DNA of 64,000 bases from Acidocella sp. 20-57-95 (GTDB lineage: Bacteria > Pseudomonadota > Alphaproteobacteria > Acetobacterales > Acetobacteraceae), in the NCBI GenBank assembly GCA_002255575.1, contig NCAT01000010.1, positions 1 through 64,000 on the forward strand, read 5' to 3'. A program made the position numbers and the translations under genes. The notes under the pieces were generated by a model, which worked only from the letters and a program-made list of their open reading frames with translations, searched no databases and had not been told where the DNA came from. Below, one piece after another: positions 18,425-27,582 of the stretch. Position 1 is the stretch's first letter, and every line of letters starts with the position of its first letter.

Positions 18425-19299
18425 GTGCGAATGATAATAAACGAGCGCTCCCGGCAAGCCCGCCCGATGTGAATGTGGAAAACGCATCGGGGAAAGGCAA
18501 AGGCGATGAGAATTTTCCGGTCGGATCGTTCCTGATCCGGGCCAATCTGCGCCGCCATGTGCATGCGTTTTATAATTTCGCCCGGAACGCGGATGATATT
18601 GCCGACCACCCAACGCTGAGCCCCGAGGATAAGGTAGCGCGGCTGAATGTAATGGAAGCCGTATTGACCGGTATGCAGGATACCGGAGCCCCCAGCGCGC
18701 TGGCGCTGCGAACTTCGTTACAAGAAACTAATGTATCGGACATTCATGCACGGGAATTGCTTGTGGCATTCAGGCAGGATGCAACCAAAACCCGTTATGA
18801 AAATTGGGCAGCTTTGCTGGATTATTGTCGTTACTCTGCAGCACCGGTCGGGCGTTATGTGCTGGATTTGCACGGTGAGAGCCGCGTGACCTGGCCCGCG
18901 TCAGATGCGTTATGTGCGGCCTTGCAGGTGAATAATCATTTGCAGGATGTGGCACTTGATTTGCGTAATTTGGACCGCTGCTACGTGCCGCAAGATTGGC
19001 TCGCACAGCATCATGTTTCCACCGATGACATCGCGCGCGGTGCCAGCGTGCCCGGGCTGCGGGCGGTGTTTGATGCTATGTTAGTCGCAACCGATAAATT
19101 GAACGAAGCCGGGTTGGCGTTGCCTGGTTTGGTAAAGGCGCGGCGGCTGCGGGTTGAAACGGCGGTCATTGCGCGTTTGGCAATTTGTTTGACGATGAAA
19201 TTAAAGCAGCATGATGCGCTGGCGATGCGGGTGAAATTGGACAAATTTGATTTTATAAAGGCGATGATGTTCGCCAGCCCGAGGTTATTATGGAACTAA
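18421..19299 (+). CDS. hpnC: Hydroxysqualene synthase HpnC
   Basis: 292 residues of the squalene/phytoene synthase superfamily. The first aspartate-rich motif is NFARNADDIADHP (about 60); the second region reads LQVNNHLQDVALDLRNLDRCYVP. HpnC converts presqualene diphosphate to hydroxysqualene, the second of three steps replacing eukaryotic squalene synthase. It overlaps hpnB by four bases and hpnD by ten. A charged, proline-containing N-terminus of about 30 residues precedes the fold. Confidence 0.93.
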   Translation: MSANDNKRALPASPPDVNVENASGKGKGDENFPVGSFLIRANLRRHVHAFYNFARNADDIADHPTLSPEDKVARLNVMEAVLTGMQDTGAPSALALRTSLQETNVSDIHARELLVAFRQDATKTRYENWAALLDYCRYSAAPVGRYVLDLHGESRVTWPASDALCAALQVNNHLQDVALDLRNLDRCYVPQDWLAQHHVSTDDIARGASVPGLRAVFDAMLVATDKLNEAGLALPGLVKARRLRVETAVIARLAICLTMKLKQHDALAMRVKLDKFDFIKAMMFASPRLLWN

Positions 19300-20144
19300 T
19301 ACCGGTACTGAATCAAGCTGATGTGGACGCAGTAACGGCGATTGTGCGCGCCTCTGCCACGTCTTTTTACCACGGCATGAAAATGTTGCCGCCGGAACGC
19401 CGGGCGGCGATGTATGCCATTTATTCCTTCTGCCGCTTGGTGGATGATATCGCTGATGAGGACGCGCCACTCGCCGCCAAGCGCAAATTACTGCATGGTT
19501 GGCGGCAGATTATTGCCGGTGTGTTTGCCGGGCGTACCAGCAACGCGCTAACCCGGATTTTGCGGGTGGCAGTGCTGAATTACCGGCTGCGGGAAGCCGA
19601 TTTTGTTGCCATTATCGATGGTATGGAAATGGATGCGGGGGCGCCAATTGTGGCGCCGCCGTTACCGATCCTGGAGCTTTATTGCGACCGAGTGGCATCA
19701 GCGGTCGGGCGGCTATCAGTGCGGGTGTTTGGTGATTCCAGCACCTCCGCCGAGGATACGGCTTATGCGCTAGGCCGGGCGCTGCAACTAACCAATATTT
19801 TACGGGATGTGCGCGAGGATGCCAGCCGTGGGCGGTTATATTTGCCATATGAATATCTGCGCCAGGAAAGTGTGCCGTTAGACCCGCAAGGGGCCATGGA
19901 GTCTTCGCGGCTGCCATTCGTCTGTGTGAAACTCGCCAGGCTGGCGATGCGCTATTATAAAGAGGCGGAAACCTCGATGGCCTTATGCGATCAGAAAGCC
20001 ATGAAGCCGGCGCGGATTATGCTGGCCAGCTATAAGCCATTGCTGCTGAAGCTGCATCGGCGGAGCTATGATTATAAAAAGGGCCGGGTGTCCCTCTCGC
20101 CAATCGAAAAATTGAAGCTGGCGGCGCAAGTTTATCTGCCATGA
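19290..20144 (+). CDS. hpnD: Presqualene diphosphate synthase HpnD
   Basis: 284 residues. Aspartate-rich motifs are CRLVDDIADE (about 52) and LTNILRDVREDASRGRLYLP (about 170), both Mg-diphosphate binding. It condenses two farnesyl diphosphates to presqualene diphosphate. The ATG lies ten bases inside hpnC, with GAGG (19281-19284) as ribosome-binding site within hpnC. Its TGA overlaps the hpnE ATG. Confidence 0.95.
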   Translation: MELIPVLNQADVDAVTAIVRASATSFYHGMKMLPPERRAAMYAIYSFCRLVDDIADEDAPLAAKRKLLHGWRQIIAGVFAGRTSNALTRILRVAVLNYRLREADFVAIIDGMEMDAGAPIVAPPLPILELYCDRVASAVGRLSVRVFGDSSTSAEDTAYALGRALQLTNILRDVREDASRGRLYLPYEYLRQESVPLDPQGAMESSRLPFVCVKLARLAMRYYKEAETSMALCDQKAMKPARIMLASYKPLLLKLHRRSYDYKKGRVSLSPIEKLKLAAQVYLP

Positions 20145-21325
20145 CGGTCACCATCATCGGTGGTGGCGTGGCGGGGCTCGCCGCCGCCTGCACGCTGACA
20201 GAATGCGGCGTGAAGGTGGTGCTGCACGAAGCGGCGAAGGCGGCGGGGGGGCGGTGCCGTTCGTATTTCGACCCCATGCTCGGCTGCCGGATTGATAACG
20301 GCAATCACTTACTGCTTTCGGGCAATTATGCTGTCATGGCGTATCTGGCGCGGGTCGGGACGCTGGATAGCTTAACCGGCCCAGTGCGGCCGGTATTTCC
20401 GTTTGTGGATGTGGCCAGCGGTACGCACTGGAAATTGCGAATGAATCGCGGCAGGTTGCCATGGTGGGTGTTTTCCAAAGCCCGCCGGGTGCCAGGGACG
20501 CGCACCAGTGATTATCTGGCGCTGTTGAAATTGCGTAAGGCGGAGATCGACGATTTGGTGGCCCCCCTGGTGGGGGGCACAGGTGCGTTGTACCGCAATT
20601 TGCTGGAGCCGTTGGCGATTGCTGCCCTCAACACGCCGCCTGATGTGGCTTCCGCCGCACCGTTGCGGGCGGTGATTGCGGAAACCATCGAGCGTGGCGG
20701 GGCACATAGCATTCCGCGCTTTCCGAAGGTGGGGTTGTCTGAGAGTTTTATCGACCCCGCGATAGACTGGCTGATGGCGCGTGGCGCAGATGTGCGGCTG
20801 GGTAGCCGGGTGACGGACCTAACGCCGGGGGCGAAAACCATTCTGGCGGTACCGGCCTGGGTCGCGGCGGAATTAATGCCGAGCCTGCGCGTGCCGAACG
20901 AACACCAGGCGATTTTGAATCTACATTTCAAATGCCGCATCGACCCCGGCGAGGCCGGGTTCTGGGGGCTGGTCGGTGGCGTGGCGGAATGGGTGTTCGC
21001 CAAAGGCGATATTTTGTCCGTCACGGTTTCAGCGGCCAATAAATATGCCGAGATCGAGAATGATGTGCTGGCAGCGAAGGTTTGGGCTGATTTGGCCACA
21101 GCATTCGGGCTGGGCGCTGAAATTCCGGCGCACCGGGTGGTGCGGGAAAAACGCGCGACCTTTGCCGCGACCCCAGCCCAGTTGCGGCTGCGCCCGCCAA
21201 CCCGCACGGCAGACCCGAATATTATGCTGGCTGGCGATTGGACCGATACCGGCCTGCCCGCCACCATTGAAGGTGCCATCCGCTCCGGCAATGCCGCCGC
21301 TATGGCCATGCTGACCGGCTATTGA
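20141..21325 (+). CDS. hpnE: Hydroxysqualene dehydroxylase HpnE
   Basis: 394 residues. FAD-dependent amine-oxidase-like fold: the dinucleotide loop VTIIGGGVAGLAAACTL, the GGRCRSY arginine motif, and the C-terminal FAD site MLAGDWTDTGLPATIEGAIRSG. It reduces hydroxysqualene to squalene. Overlaps hpnD by four bases; shc follows 13 bases downstream. Confidence 0.94.
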   Translation: MTVTIIGGGVAGLAAACTLTECGVKVVLHEAAKAAGGRCRSYFDPMLGCRIDNGNHLLLSGNYAVMAYLARVGTLDSLTGPVRPVFPFVDVASGTHWKLRMNRGRLPWWVFSKARRVPGTRTSDYLALLKLRKAEIDDLVAPLVGGTGALYRNLLEPLAIAALNTPPDVASAAPLRAVIAETIERGGAHSIPRFPKVGLSESFIDPAIDWLMARGADVRLGSRVTDLTPGAKTILAVPAWVAAELMPSLRVPNEHQAILNLHFKCRIDPGEAGFWGLVGGVAEWVFAKGDILSVTVSAANKYAEIENDVLAAKVWADLATAFGLGAEIPAHRVVREKRATFAATPAQLRLRPPTRTADPNIMLAGDWTDTGLPATIEGAIRSGNAAAMAMLTGY

Positions 21326-21338
21326 GTATATTCTGCCC

Positions 21339-23255
21339 ATGAACGCCATTCTTGAACAAACCATCGACCGTGCCCGCGCCAGCTTGGTTCGCGAGCAATG
21401 CCCGGACGGGCATTTTGTGTATGAGCTGGAAGCAGATGCCACCATCCCGGCGGAATATGTGCTGCTGGAACATTATCTGGACCGGATAGAGCCGGAACTA
21501 GAAGCCAAAATTGGTGTCTATTTGCGCAACATTCAGGGCGACCATGAAACCAACCCTGGCGGTTGGCCATTATTCCATGGTGGCAAGTTTGATATTTCGG
21601 CCAGCGTGAAAGCCTATTTCGCGCTGAAATGCATCGGCGATGATGTGAACGCGCCGCATATGGTGAAAGCCCGCAACGTGATTCTGGCGCATGGTGGGGC
21701 GGCGCGGACCAATGTGTTCACCCGCATTCAGTTGGCTTTGTTCGGCGCGGTGCCATGGGAAGCCTGCCCGGTGATGCCGGTGGAACTGGTTCTGATGCCG
21801 GATTGGTTTCCGATCACCATGCGTAAGGTCTCGTACTGGTCGCGCACCGTGATGACGCCGTTGCTGGTGCTGATGGCCAATAAGCCGATTGCGCGGAACC
21901 CGAAAAATATACGGATTGATGAGCTGTTTGTGGTGCCGCCGGCGCAGGTGCGGGACTGGATTCGCGGGCCGTATAAATCGCCCTGGGGGTATTTTTTCAA
22001 AGGGCTGGATGTGGTGCTGCGGCGGGTGGAAAGGTTCTTCCCGGCTTCATCGCGCGCCCAAGCGATTGAAAAAGCCATTGCGTTTGTCAAAGAGCGTTTG
22101 AACGGTGAGGATGGGCTGGGGGCGATTTACCCGGCCATGGCCAACACCGTAATGATGTTTGATATGCTGGGCTACGCGCCCGAGCATCCTGATTTTGCGA
22201 TTGCCTGGGCTTCGGTGCGCAAATTGCTGGTGGTGCAGGAAGACCGCGCCTATTGCCAGCCCTGCCTCTCGCCGGTTTGGGATACCGGCCTTGCCGGGCA
22301 CGCGCTGGCGGAGGCGGGCGCACCTTTGGGGGCGGCGTGCGACTGGCTGCTGGAGCGGCAGGTTTTGGATGTGGTGGGTGACTGGGCGGATAATACGCCA
22401 GGTACGCGCCCGGGCGGCTGGGCGTTTCAGTATAACAACCCGCATTACCCGGATGTGGATGATACCGCGGTGGTGGGGATGCTGCTGCACCGCGCCGGTG
22501 ACCCGAAATACGCGGACTCAATCGCGCGGGCGCGCGAATGGATTGTGGGTATGCAATCCACCAACGGGGCCTGGGGCGCGTTTGATATTAATAACGACCG
22601 GCAGTATTTGAACCATATTCCGTTTGCCGACCACGGCGCGCTGCTGGACCCGCCGACCGAGGATGTGACGGCGCGTTGCATTTCGTTCTTGGCGCAGTTG
22701 GGCAAGCCGGAGGATAGGGCGGCAATTGCTCGCGGTGTGGCGTATTTGCGGGAAACACAGAAGCCGGATGGCTCGTGGTTTGGCCGTTGGGGCACCAATT
22801 ATATTTACGGAACATGGTCGGTGCTATGCGCGCTGAATGCGGCTGGCGTTTCGCCCGAGGATAGCATGGTGAAGCGGGCGGTCGGCTGGTTGCTGAATAA
22901 GCAACGTGAAGATGGCGGCTGGGGTGAGGACTGCGAAAGCTATGGTGACGCACCACCCGGTGAGTTTCATGGCCATGCCGCGCAAAGCCTACCCTCGCAG
23001 ACCGCCTGGGCAGTGCTGGGGCTGATGGCGGCTGGCAAAGCGGAGCATGAGGCGGTGACGCGCGGCGTTGCGTTCTTACAGAGCAAGCAAGGGGCGGATG
23101 GGAGCTGGAAAGAAGCGCCCTATAATGCGGTTGGGTTCCCGCGGGTATTTTACTTGAAATATCATGGCTACCCGCGGTTTTTCCCGCTGCTGGCGCTCAG
23201 CCGTTACAATAATTTAATGGCCCGCAATGACCGCGTGGTAGAATTTGGATTTTAG
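21339..23255 (+). CDS. shc: Squalene-hopene cyclase
   Basis: 638 residues, full length. The protonating DxDD acid motif is D372-V-D-D375 in PDVDDTAVVGM. QW-type repeats (QxxxGxW) occur at the N- and C-terminal ends, for instance QSTNGAWG, QKPDGSWFG, QREDGGWGED and QGADGSWKE. It cyclises squalene to hopene/hopanol at the inner membrane, the product step of this operon. The C-terminal aromatic-rich end (YLKYHGYPRFFPLLALSRYNN) is typical. A strong palindrome follows the stop. Confidence 0.97.
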   Translation: MNAILEQTIDRARASLVREQCPDGHFVYELEADATIPAEYVLLEHYLDRIEPELEAKIGVYLRNIQGDHETNPGGWPLFHGGKFDISASVKAYFALKCIGDDVNAPHMVKARNVILAHGGAARTNVFTRIQLALFGAVPWEACPVMPVELVLMPDWFPITMRKVSYWSRTVMTPLLVLMANKPIARNPKNIRIDELFVVPPAQVRDWIRGPYKSPWGYFFKGLDVVLRRVERFFPASSRAQAIEKAIAFVKERLNGEDGLGAIYPAMANTVMMFDMLGYAPEHPDFAIAWASVRKLLVVQEDRAYCQPCLSPVWDTGLAGHALAEAGAPLGAACDWLLERQVLDVVGDWADNTPGTRPGGWAFQYNNPHYPDVDDTAVVGMLLHRAGDPKYADSIARAREWIVGMQSTNGAWGAFDINNDRQYLNHIPFADHGALLDPPTEDVTARCISFLAQLGKPEDRAAIARGVAYLRETQKPDGSWFGRWGTNYIYGTWSVLCALNAAGVSPEDSMVKRAVGWLLNKQREDGGWGEDCESYGDAPPGEFHGHAAQSLPSQTAWAVLGLMAAGKAEHEAVTRGVAFLQSKQGADGSWKEAPYNAVGFPRVFYLKYHGYPRFFPLLALSRYNNLMARNDRVVEFGF

Positions 23256-23263
23256 GTCGTCAT

Positions 23264-23309
23264 GTTGTGCGGTCATGCCGGCTGTTGCCGGACATGACGC
23301 GCGCAACTT
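23264..23309. repeat. Palindromic element between shc and scoB
   Basis: GTCATGCCGGC-TGTT-GCCGG-A-CATGAC forms a stem of about eleven pairs with one bulged A (23272-23298), and flanking GTTGTGC/GCGCAAC extends it. It sits between convergent genes and may act as a bidirectional terminator. The GTCATGCCGG...CCGG-CATGAC pattern also resembles dispersed palindromic repeats common in alphaproteobacterial genomes. Confidence 0.6.
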
Positions 23310-23344
23310 GGCTTAAACAAGATTTGGTTTAAGCAAAACCTGGA

Positions 23345-23995
23345 TTACACAAGGCCGGGTTTGACCGAAAATTCGGCTTCCGTTTGCTTGCGGATTTCAT
23401 CGACCGTTACCTCTGGGGCAAGGTCGATGAGGGTAAGGCCGGGTGTTTGGCCCTTATTGACTTCGAAGACGCCAAGATCAGTGATGATCATGCTGACAAC
23501 GCCTTTGCCGGTCAGCGGCAAATTGCATTGTTTAAGGATTTTCGCCTCACCTTTGGCAGTGTGTTCCATCAGCACCACCACCCGCGGAATACCGGCCACC
23601 ATATCCATGGCACCGCCCATGCCTTTGACCATTTTGCCGGGGATCATCCAGTTGGCGAGATCGCCATTTTCAGCCACCTGCAAGGCGCCGAGGATGGTGA
23701 TGTCCAGATGTCCGCCGCGCACCATGGCGAAGCTGGCGGCAGAATCGAAAAAGCTGGTGGTCGGAATCTGGGTGACGGTCTGCTTGCCGGCGTTAATCAG
23801 GTCAGCATCCTCCTCGCCCTCGTAAGGGAACGGCCCAATGCCCAGCATGCCATTTTCAGAATGCAGCTGCACGGTGATGTTTTCAGGAATATGGTTCGCC
23901 ACCAGGGTGGGAATGCCAATGCCGAGATTGACATAAAAGCCATCTTGAATTTCAGCGGCGGCGCGGGCCGCCATTTGGTCACGTGTCCAAGGCAT
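23345..23995 (-). CDS. scoB: 3-oxoacid CoA-transferase subunit B
   Basis: 216 residues from the ATG at 23995; the longer frame reads back into scoA and is rejected. The catalytic glutamate lies in [12 protein letters not shown] (about 45-50). GGAMDMVAG and [10 protein letters not shown] are family signatures. With ScoA it moves CoA from succinyl-CoA to acetoacetate, feeding ketone bodies or PHB breakdown products into central metabolism. One base separates it from the scoA stop. Confidence 0.94.
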   Translation of the reverse strand: MPWTRDQMAARAAAEIQDGFYVNLGIGIPTLVANHIPENITVQLHSENGMLGIGPFPYEGEEDADLINAGKQTVTQIPTTSFFDSAASFAMVRGGHLDITILGALQVAENGDLANWMIPGKMVKGMGGAMDMVAGIPRVVVLMEHTAKGEAKILKQCNLPLTGKGVVSMIITDLGVFEVNKGQTPGLTLIDLAPEVTVDEIRKQTEAEFSVKPGLV

Positions 23996-23996
23996 G

Positions 23997-24707
23997 TTAT
24001 GCGGCCCTCTTGCGAACGGTGCGTTGTTCGATACGTTTGTTGATGGAGTCAAGTTTGACGATGCGTTTGACGAACACGCCGGGGGTGATGATGGAATCGG
24101 CGTCAAGTTCGCCCGGTTCAACCAGATGTTCCACCTGCACAATTGTCATTTTAGACGCGGTTGCCATCATCGGAGAAAAATTCCGGGCGGTTTTGCGGTA
24201 AACCAGGTTGCCCTCAGTGTCGGCTTTCCAGGCGTGAATGACGGTGAGGTCGGCTTTCAAGGCACGTTCCATGACGTAATGTTTGCCGTCAAACTCACGG
24301 GTTTCCTTGCCCTCGGCAATGACGGTGCCGTAGCCGGTGGGGGTGAAGAAAGCCGGAATACCAGCACCGCCAGCGCGAATGCGCTCGGCCAGCGTGCCCT
24401 GCGGGTTGAATTCAATTTCCAGCTCACCGGCGAGATATTGTTTCGCGAACGTCGCGTTTTCACCCACGTAGGAGGAGATCATTTTCTTCACCTGGCGGGT
24501 TTGTAGCAGCACGCCGAGGCCCGCATCATCCACACCGGCATTATTCGAAATGATCGTGAGGTCCTTCACGCCGGAATCACGAATGGCGTCGATAAGGGCT
24601 TGCGGCACGCTGCACAGGCCGAAGCCACCCGACATGATGGTCATGCCGTCATGCAGGAGGCCAGCCAAAGCGGTTTTAGCGTCGGGATAGAGTTTGTTGA
24701 TGGCCAT
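23997..24707 (-). CDS. scoA: 3-oxoacid CoA-transferase subunit A
   Basis: 236 residues. The CoA-transferase loop [16 protein letters not shown] and the [16 protein letters not shown] signature are clear. Heteromeric partner of ScoB. It is the first of the sco pair and lies downstream of phaA on the same strand, separated by a palindrome and a 25-bp repeat array, so it may share or have its own transcript. Confidence 0.94.
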   Translation of the reverse strand: MAINKLYPDAKTALAGLLHDGMTIMSGGFGLCSVPQALIDAIRDSGVKDLTIISNNAGVDDAGLGVLLQTRQVKKMISSYVGENATFAKQYLAGELEIEFNPQGTLAERIRAGGAGIPAFFTPTGYGTVIAEGKETREFDGKHYVMERALKADLTVIHAWKADTEGNLVYRKTARNFSPMMATASKMTIVQVEHLVEPGELDADSIITPGVFVKRIVKLDSINKRIEQRTVRKRAA

Positions 24708-24731
24708 ATTTGGATATTTCCCAGAGAGAAG

Positions 24732-24751
24732 ATCCCCGCCTGCGCGGGGAT
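24732..24751. repeat. Perfect palindrome of a dispersed-repeat type
   Basis: ATCCCCGC-CTGC-GCGGGGAT is an eight-base-pair perfect stem with a four-base loop, followed by GACGAAGGGG. The pattern ATCCCCGC(N)GCGGGGATGACG is a widely scattered intergenic palindrome in alphaproteobacteria. It lies 25 bases upstream of scoA and could end transcripts coming from phaA. Confidence 0.6.
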
Positions 24752-24773
24752 GACGAAGGGGTAATTGTTCTTA

Positions 24774-24900
24774 GCGCTCCACGCACATAATTTTATGTGC
24801 GCTCCACGCAAGCAATTTTACGTGCGCTCCACGCAAGCAATTTTACGTGCGCTCCACGCACATGGCATTTTACGTGCGCTCCACGCACATGGCAACGCCC
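24774..24900. repeat. Five-copy tandem repeat (25-27 bp) made from the phaA 3' end
   Basis: GCGCTCCACGCA starts at 24774, 24799, 24824, 24849 and 24876, so the unit is 25, 25, 25 and then 27 bases. The rightmost copy encodes the last residues of PhaA (MCVER). Each unit contains a TAA in the phaA direction. After the leftmost copy the sequence reads GAGCGCTAA, which suggests the original gene ended MCVER-stop and that duplication pushed extra copies in, changing the end to MCVERT-stop. Some units contain short inverted repeats such as ACATAATTTTATGT. Confidence 0.92.
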
Positions 24901-26045
24901 ATGCCGCCGCCGATGCAAAGTGTGGCGAGGCCTTTTTTGGCGTTGCTACGCTTCATCTCGTGCAGCAGCGTGGTGAGGATGCGGGCACCCGAAGCGCCGA
25001 TCGGGTGGCCGATGGCGATCGCGCCGCCATTCACATTCACCTTTGCCGGGTCGAGGCCGAGCACTTTGTTCACCGAGCAGGCTTGCGCGGCGAAGGCCTC
25101 GTTGGCTTCGATCAGGTCAAGCTCGTCGGCTTTCCAGCCAGCGCGGGCCAAGGCTTTTTGTGAGGACGGGATCGGGCCGGTGCCCATCAAAGCCGGGTCC
25201 ACACCAGCGGTGGCGAAGCTCGCGATGCGTGCGAGCGGCGTTAAGCCACGCTTGGCGGCTTCCTTCGCACTCATCACCACCAGCGCAGCCGCGCCGTCAT
25301 TGATGCCTGACGCATTACCGGCGGTGACGGTGCCTTCCTTGGTGAAGGCCGGGCGCAGTTTGGCCAGCGCCTCGGCGGTGGTTTCGGCGCGGATATATTC
25401 GTCCTGGTCCACCACCACTTCGCCTTTGCGGGTGGTGAGCGTCACGGCGACGATTTCATCCTTGAATTTGCCGGCCTTCTGGGCGGCGGCAGCTTTCTGC
25501 TGGCTGGCCAAGGCCAACGCATCCTGGTCGGCGCGGGTAATTTGGTATTCCTTCGCCACGTTCTCCGCCGTAATGCCCATGTGGTAGCCGTTGAAGGCGT
25601 CCCACAGGCCGTCGCGGATCATGGTGTCGATGAAGGAGAGGTCGCCCATTTTATGGCCCGCGCGTAAGTAAGCGGCGTGGGTGGAGAGGCTCATGCTCTC
25701 CTGGCCGCCAGCGATGACGATATTGCTCTCCCCGGTACGAATTTGCTGGGCGGCGAGGGCGACGGCGCGCAGGCCTGAGCCGCAAACCTGGTTGATGCCG
25801 AAAGCGGTTTTGGAATCCGGAATGCCAGCGCCGCGGGCGGCCTGGCGGGCGGGGTTCTGGCCTTGCGCGGCGGTGAGCACCTGGCCGAGAATGGCTTCGT
25901 CGATATCTTCACCGGTCAGGCCAGCGCGCTCAATGGCGGCTTTAATGGCAGCGATGCCGAGAATATGGGCGGGGGTCGAGCCAAATACGCCGTTGAAGCT
26001 GCCAACGGCAGTTCGCGCGGCTGAGACGATTACGATATCTTCCAT
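24870..26045 (-). CDS. phaA: Acetyl-CoA C-acetyltransferase (beta-ketothiolase)
   Basis: 391 residues, full length. The nucleophilic cysteine is in [11 protein letters not shown] (about 89), the catalytic histidine in [12 protein letters not shown] (about 350) and the second cysteine in [12 protein letters not shown] (about 380). It joins two acetyl-CoA for PHB synthesis or the reverse in degradation. It is downstream of a PHA synthase-like gene and upstream of scoAB, consistent with PHA/ketone metabolism. No phaB reductase is present here. Its 3' end is part of the tandem-repeat array. Confidence 0.95.
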   Translation of the reverse strand: MEDIVIVSAARTAVGSFNGVFGSTPAHILGIAAIKAAIERAGLTGEDIDEAILGQVLTAAQGQNPARQAARGAGIPDSKTAFGINQVCGSGLRAVALAAQQIRTGESNIVIAGGQESMSLSTHAAYLRAGHKMGDLSFIDTMIRDGLWDAFNGYHMGITAENVAKEYQITRADQDALALASQQKAAAAQKAGKFKDEIVAVTLTTRKGEVVVDQDEYIRAETTAEALAKLRPAFTKEGTVTAGNASGINDGAAALVVMSAKEAAKRGLTPLARIASFATAGVDPALMGTGPIPSSQKALARAGWKADELDLIEANEAFAAQACSVNKVLGLDPAKVNVNGGAIAIGHPIGASGARILTTLLHEMKRSNAKKGLATLCIGGGMGVAMCVERT

Positions 26046-26085
26046 GTTTAGGTTCCCTTGGTTGAATTTTTGCCCTTAATGGCAG

Positions 26086-27090
26086 CTATAGGCGGTGCAG
26101 CCAATCCCCGAAAGGCTTCCACAATGCGTCAAGGGCATTGGTGCCCGCGATCATGCCGATATGCCCGGCGGCGGGTTCAATATAGGTGCAATTTTGCAAT
26201 GACTTGGCTAAGGGCCGGGCCGAAGCCGGTGGCACCAGCTTATCGCGTGCCGGGGCGGCGGCGAAGCAGGGGATGGTGAGGCTGGCGGGCAGCACCGGCA
26301 ACCCGGCGACGCGCCAGTTAAGCTTGGCGGGGGAATTTTCGCCGTACCAGCCGCCCAAGGTTTCGCGCGCCACGGGGGCGGCCAAAGGCACACCATCGGC
26401 TAACCAATCTTCCATCGCAACAAAACGGCGGGCGCGGGGCGTGGAATGGTCAAGTGCTGCAAAGCTGCGGTATTTTTCGCCCACGCCGAACGGGTCGATC
26501 ATAGTGAATAAGGTTTGCAGCGCGTCGATGGGCAGCGTGCCGCAGGCTTGCAGCATCGGCTCCAGCATCAGCAGGCTGCGGGCCAGGGTTTGGGCTTGCT
26601 CCTGGGTCTCCGCGTGGAAATCCCAGGGGGTGGCCAGCAAGGCGAGGGCGGAAATTTTGCCGGGCAGGCGGCAGGCGGCGGCCAGGGCCAAGAGCCCACC
26701 CATGCAGTAGCCGGCCAGAATGACCGGGCCTTCAATGGCGGCAATGGCGCGTTCCAGCCGGCCGGCGACATAGTCCGTGAGGGTGAAATGGCGTTCGGCC
26801 TCGCCGGGCCAGCCCCAATCCAGCAAATAAGGATGGGTGCCATTGGCGGCCAGCCAGCGCAGCATTGAGGCGTCCGGCATCAAATCCAGAATATAGGCGC
26901 GGTTGATCAGGCTAGGAACGAACAGGATTTTGGCGCCGCTGCCGCCATAGTCGAGCAGGCGCGTTTCAGATTCTTCCCAAATTGTCGGCGGGTCTGGAAT
27001 GTCGCGGCTGTAAGGTGAGGCGCGGTAGGCAGCGATGCCAGAGATTAGGGCGCGGTCCTGGGCGGCGACGGCGGCGAACAGTTCCGCCAA
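26086..27090 (-). CDS. phaC: Class III-like polyhydroxyalkanoate synthase (PhaC-type)
   Basis: About 334 residues from a TTG at 27090. The open frame extends to 27267, but that extension is the shadow of the upstream PhaE-like gene, and no in-frame ATG is available near the boundary, so the start is uncertain. The alpha/beta-hydrolase triad of PHA synthases is present: lipase-box-like GYCMGG (C129), D283 in ARDKLVPP and H310 in AAGHIGM. The short length and the DKLVPP/GHIGM motifs fit class III (PhaC of PhaC/PhaE pairs) better than the roughly 600-residue class I. It polymerises 3-hydroxyacyl-CoA. Another PhaC-like or hydrolase role is possible. Confidence 0.72.
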   Translation of the reverse strand: MAELFAAVAAQDRALISGIAAYRASPYSRDIPDPPTIWEESETRLLDYGGSGAKILFVPSLINRAYILDLMPDASMLRWLAANGTHPYLLDWGWPGEAERHFTLTDYVAGRLERAIAAIEGPVILAGYCMGGLLALAAACRLPGKISALALLATPWDFHAETQEQAQTLARSLLMLEPMLQACGTLPIDALQTLFTMIDPFGVGEKYRSFAALDHSTPRARRFVAMEDWLADGVPLAAPVARETLGGWYGENSPAKLNWRVAGLPVLPASLTIPCFAAAPARDKLVPPASARPLAKSLQNCTYIEPAAGHIGMIAGTNALDALWKPFGDWLHRL

Positions 27091-27100
27091 GGCTTGCCCA

Positions 27101-27421
27101 TCAGGGGCTTGTGGGTTCGGCTCGTTCCAATTGGGCCAGGCGTTGCTCCAATTCGGCGATGCGGCGATTGAGCTGCTCGACCTCATCCAGGCGAGGCTGA
27201 GATGCAGCAGCAACGGGCGCGGCCCCCGGCGGCTGAGTGTGCTGGGCTGTTCGGGCCGCTTGGTCATACGGCGTATGCATCATGCTGAGTGCGGCATTGG
27301 CAGTGCTGGCCCACAGCGCCACCATGGCGGCCATGGATTCCCGCAATTCGCGGTCCGACGCCATTGCGGTCAGCTCGCTTTGCCACAAGGCCACCCAATC
27401 TTCGGCCAGTCGGTCTCGCAT
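27101..27421 (-). CDS. Small PhaE-like coiled-coil protein, probable PHA synthase partner
   Basis: 106 residues. A helical N-terminal part (LAEDWVALWQSELTAMASDRELRESMAAMVALWAS) is followed by a proline/alanine linker (about 62-78) and a heptad coiled coil (DEVEQLNRRIAELEQRLAQLERAE, 79-102). This arrangement resembles the conserved core of PhaE, the second subunit of class III PHA synthases, but at less than a third of the usual length. It lies just upstream of the phaC-like gene, with stop and start about ten bases apart. Identification rests on layout and context, not on catalytic residues. Confidence 0.6.
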   Translation of the reverse strand: MRDRLAEDWVALWQSELTAMASDRELRESMAAMVALWASTANAALSMMHTPYDQAARTAQHTQPPGAAPVAAASQPRLDEVEQLNRRIAELEQRLAQLERAEPTSP

Positions 27422-27582
27422 GCAGCATCATGTCCCCGAAAAAAGCCACCCTTACAAATGGTACTACCCTAAAACGAGGTTCCCCCGCTATATGGCAATT
27501 GCGAAGATAAGTTTGCACTGCGGAAAAACATGTGGGAACGTCTGGTTGGAAGCCCGTATCTGGGCCAGGGGGACATTCAAGA

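Noticed and set aside
23996..24142. 49-residue N-terminal extension of ScoB
   Set aside because: It reads through the scoA 3' end; the ATG at 23995 follows the scoA stop by one base and matches the family start.
24774..24900. CRISPR-like array
   Set aside because: The repeats are directly adjacent without spacers and derive from the phaA coding end; no cas genes are present.
27091..27267. N-terminal extension of the PhaC-like reading frame
   Set aside because: It overlaps the PhaE-like gene in another frame and its composition (Ser/Arg/Trp-rich) does not match PHA synthases.
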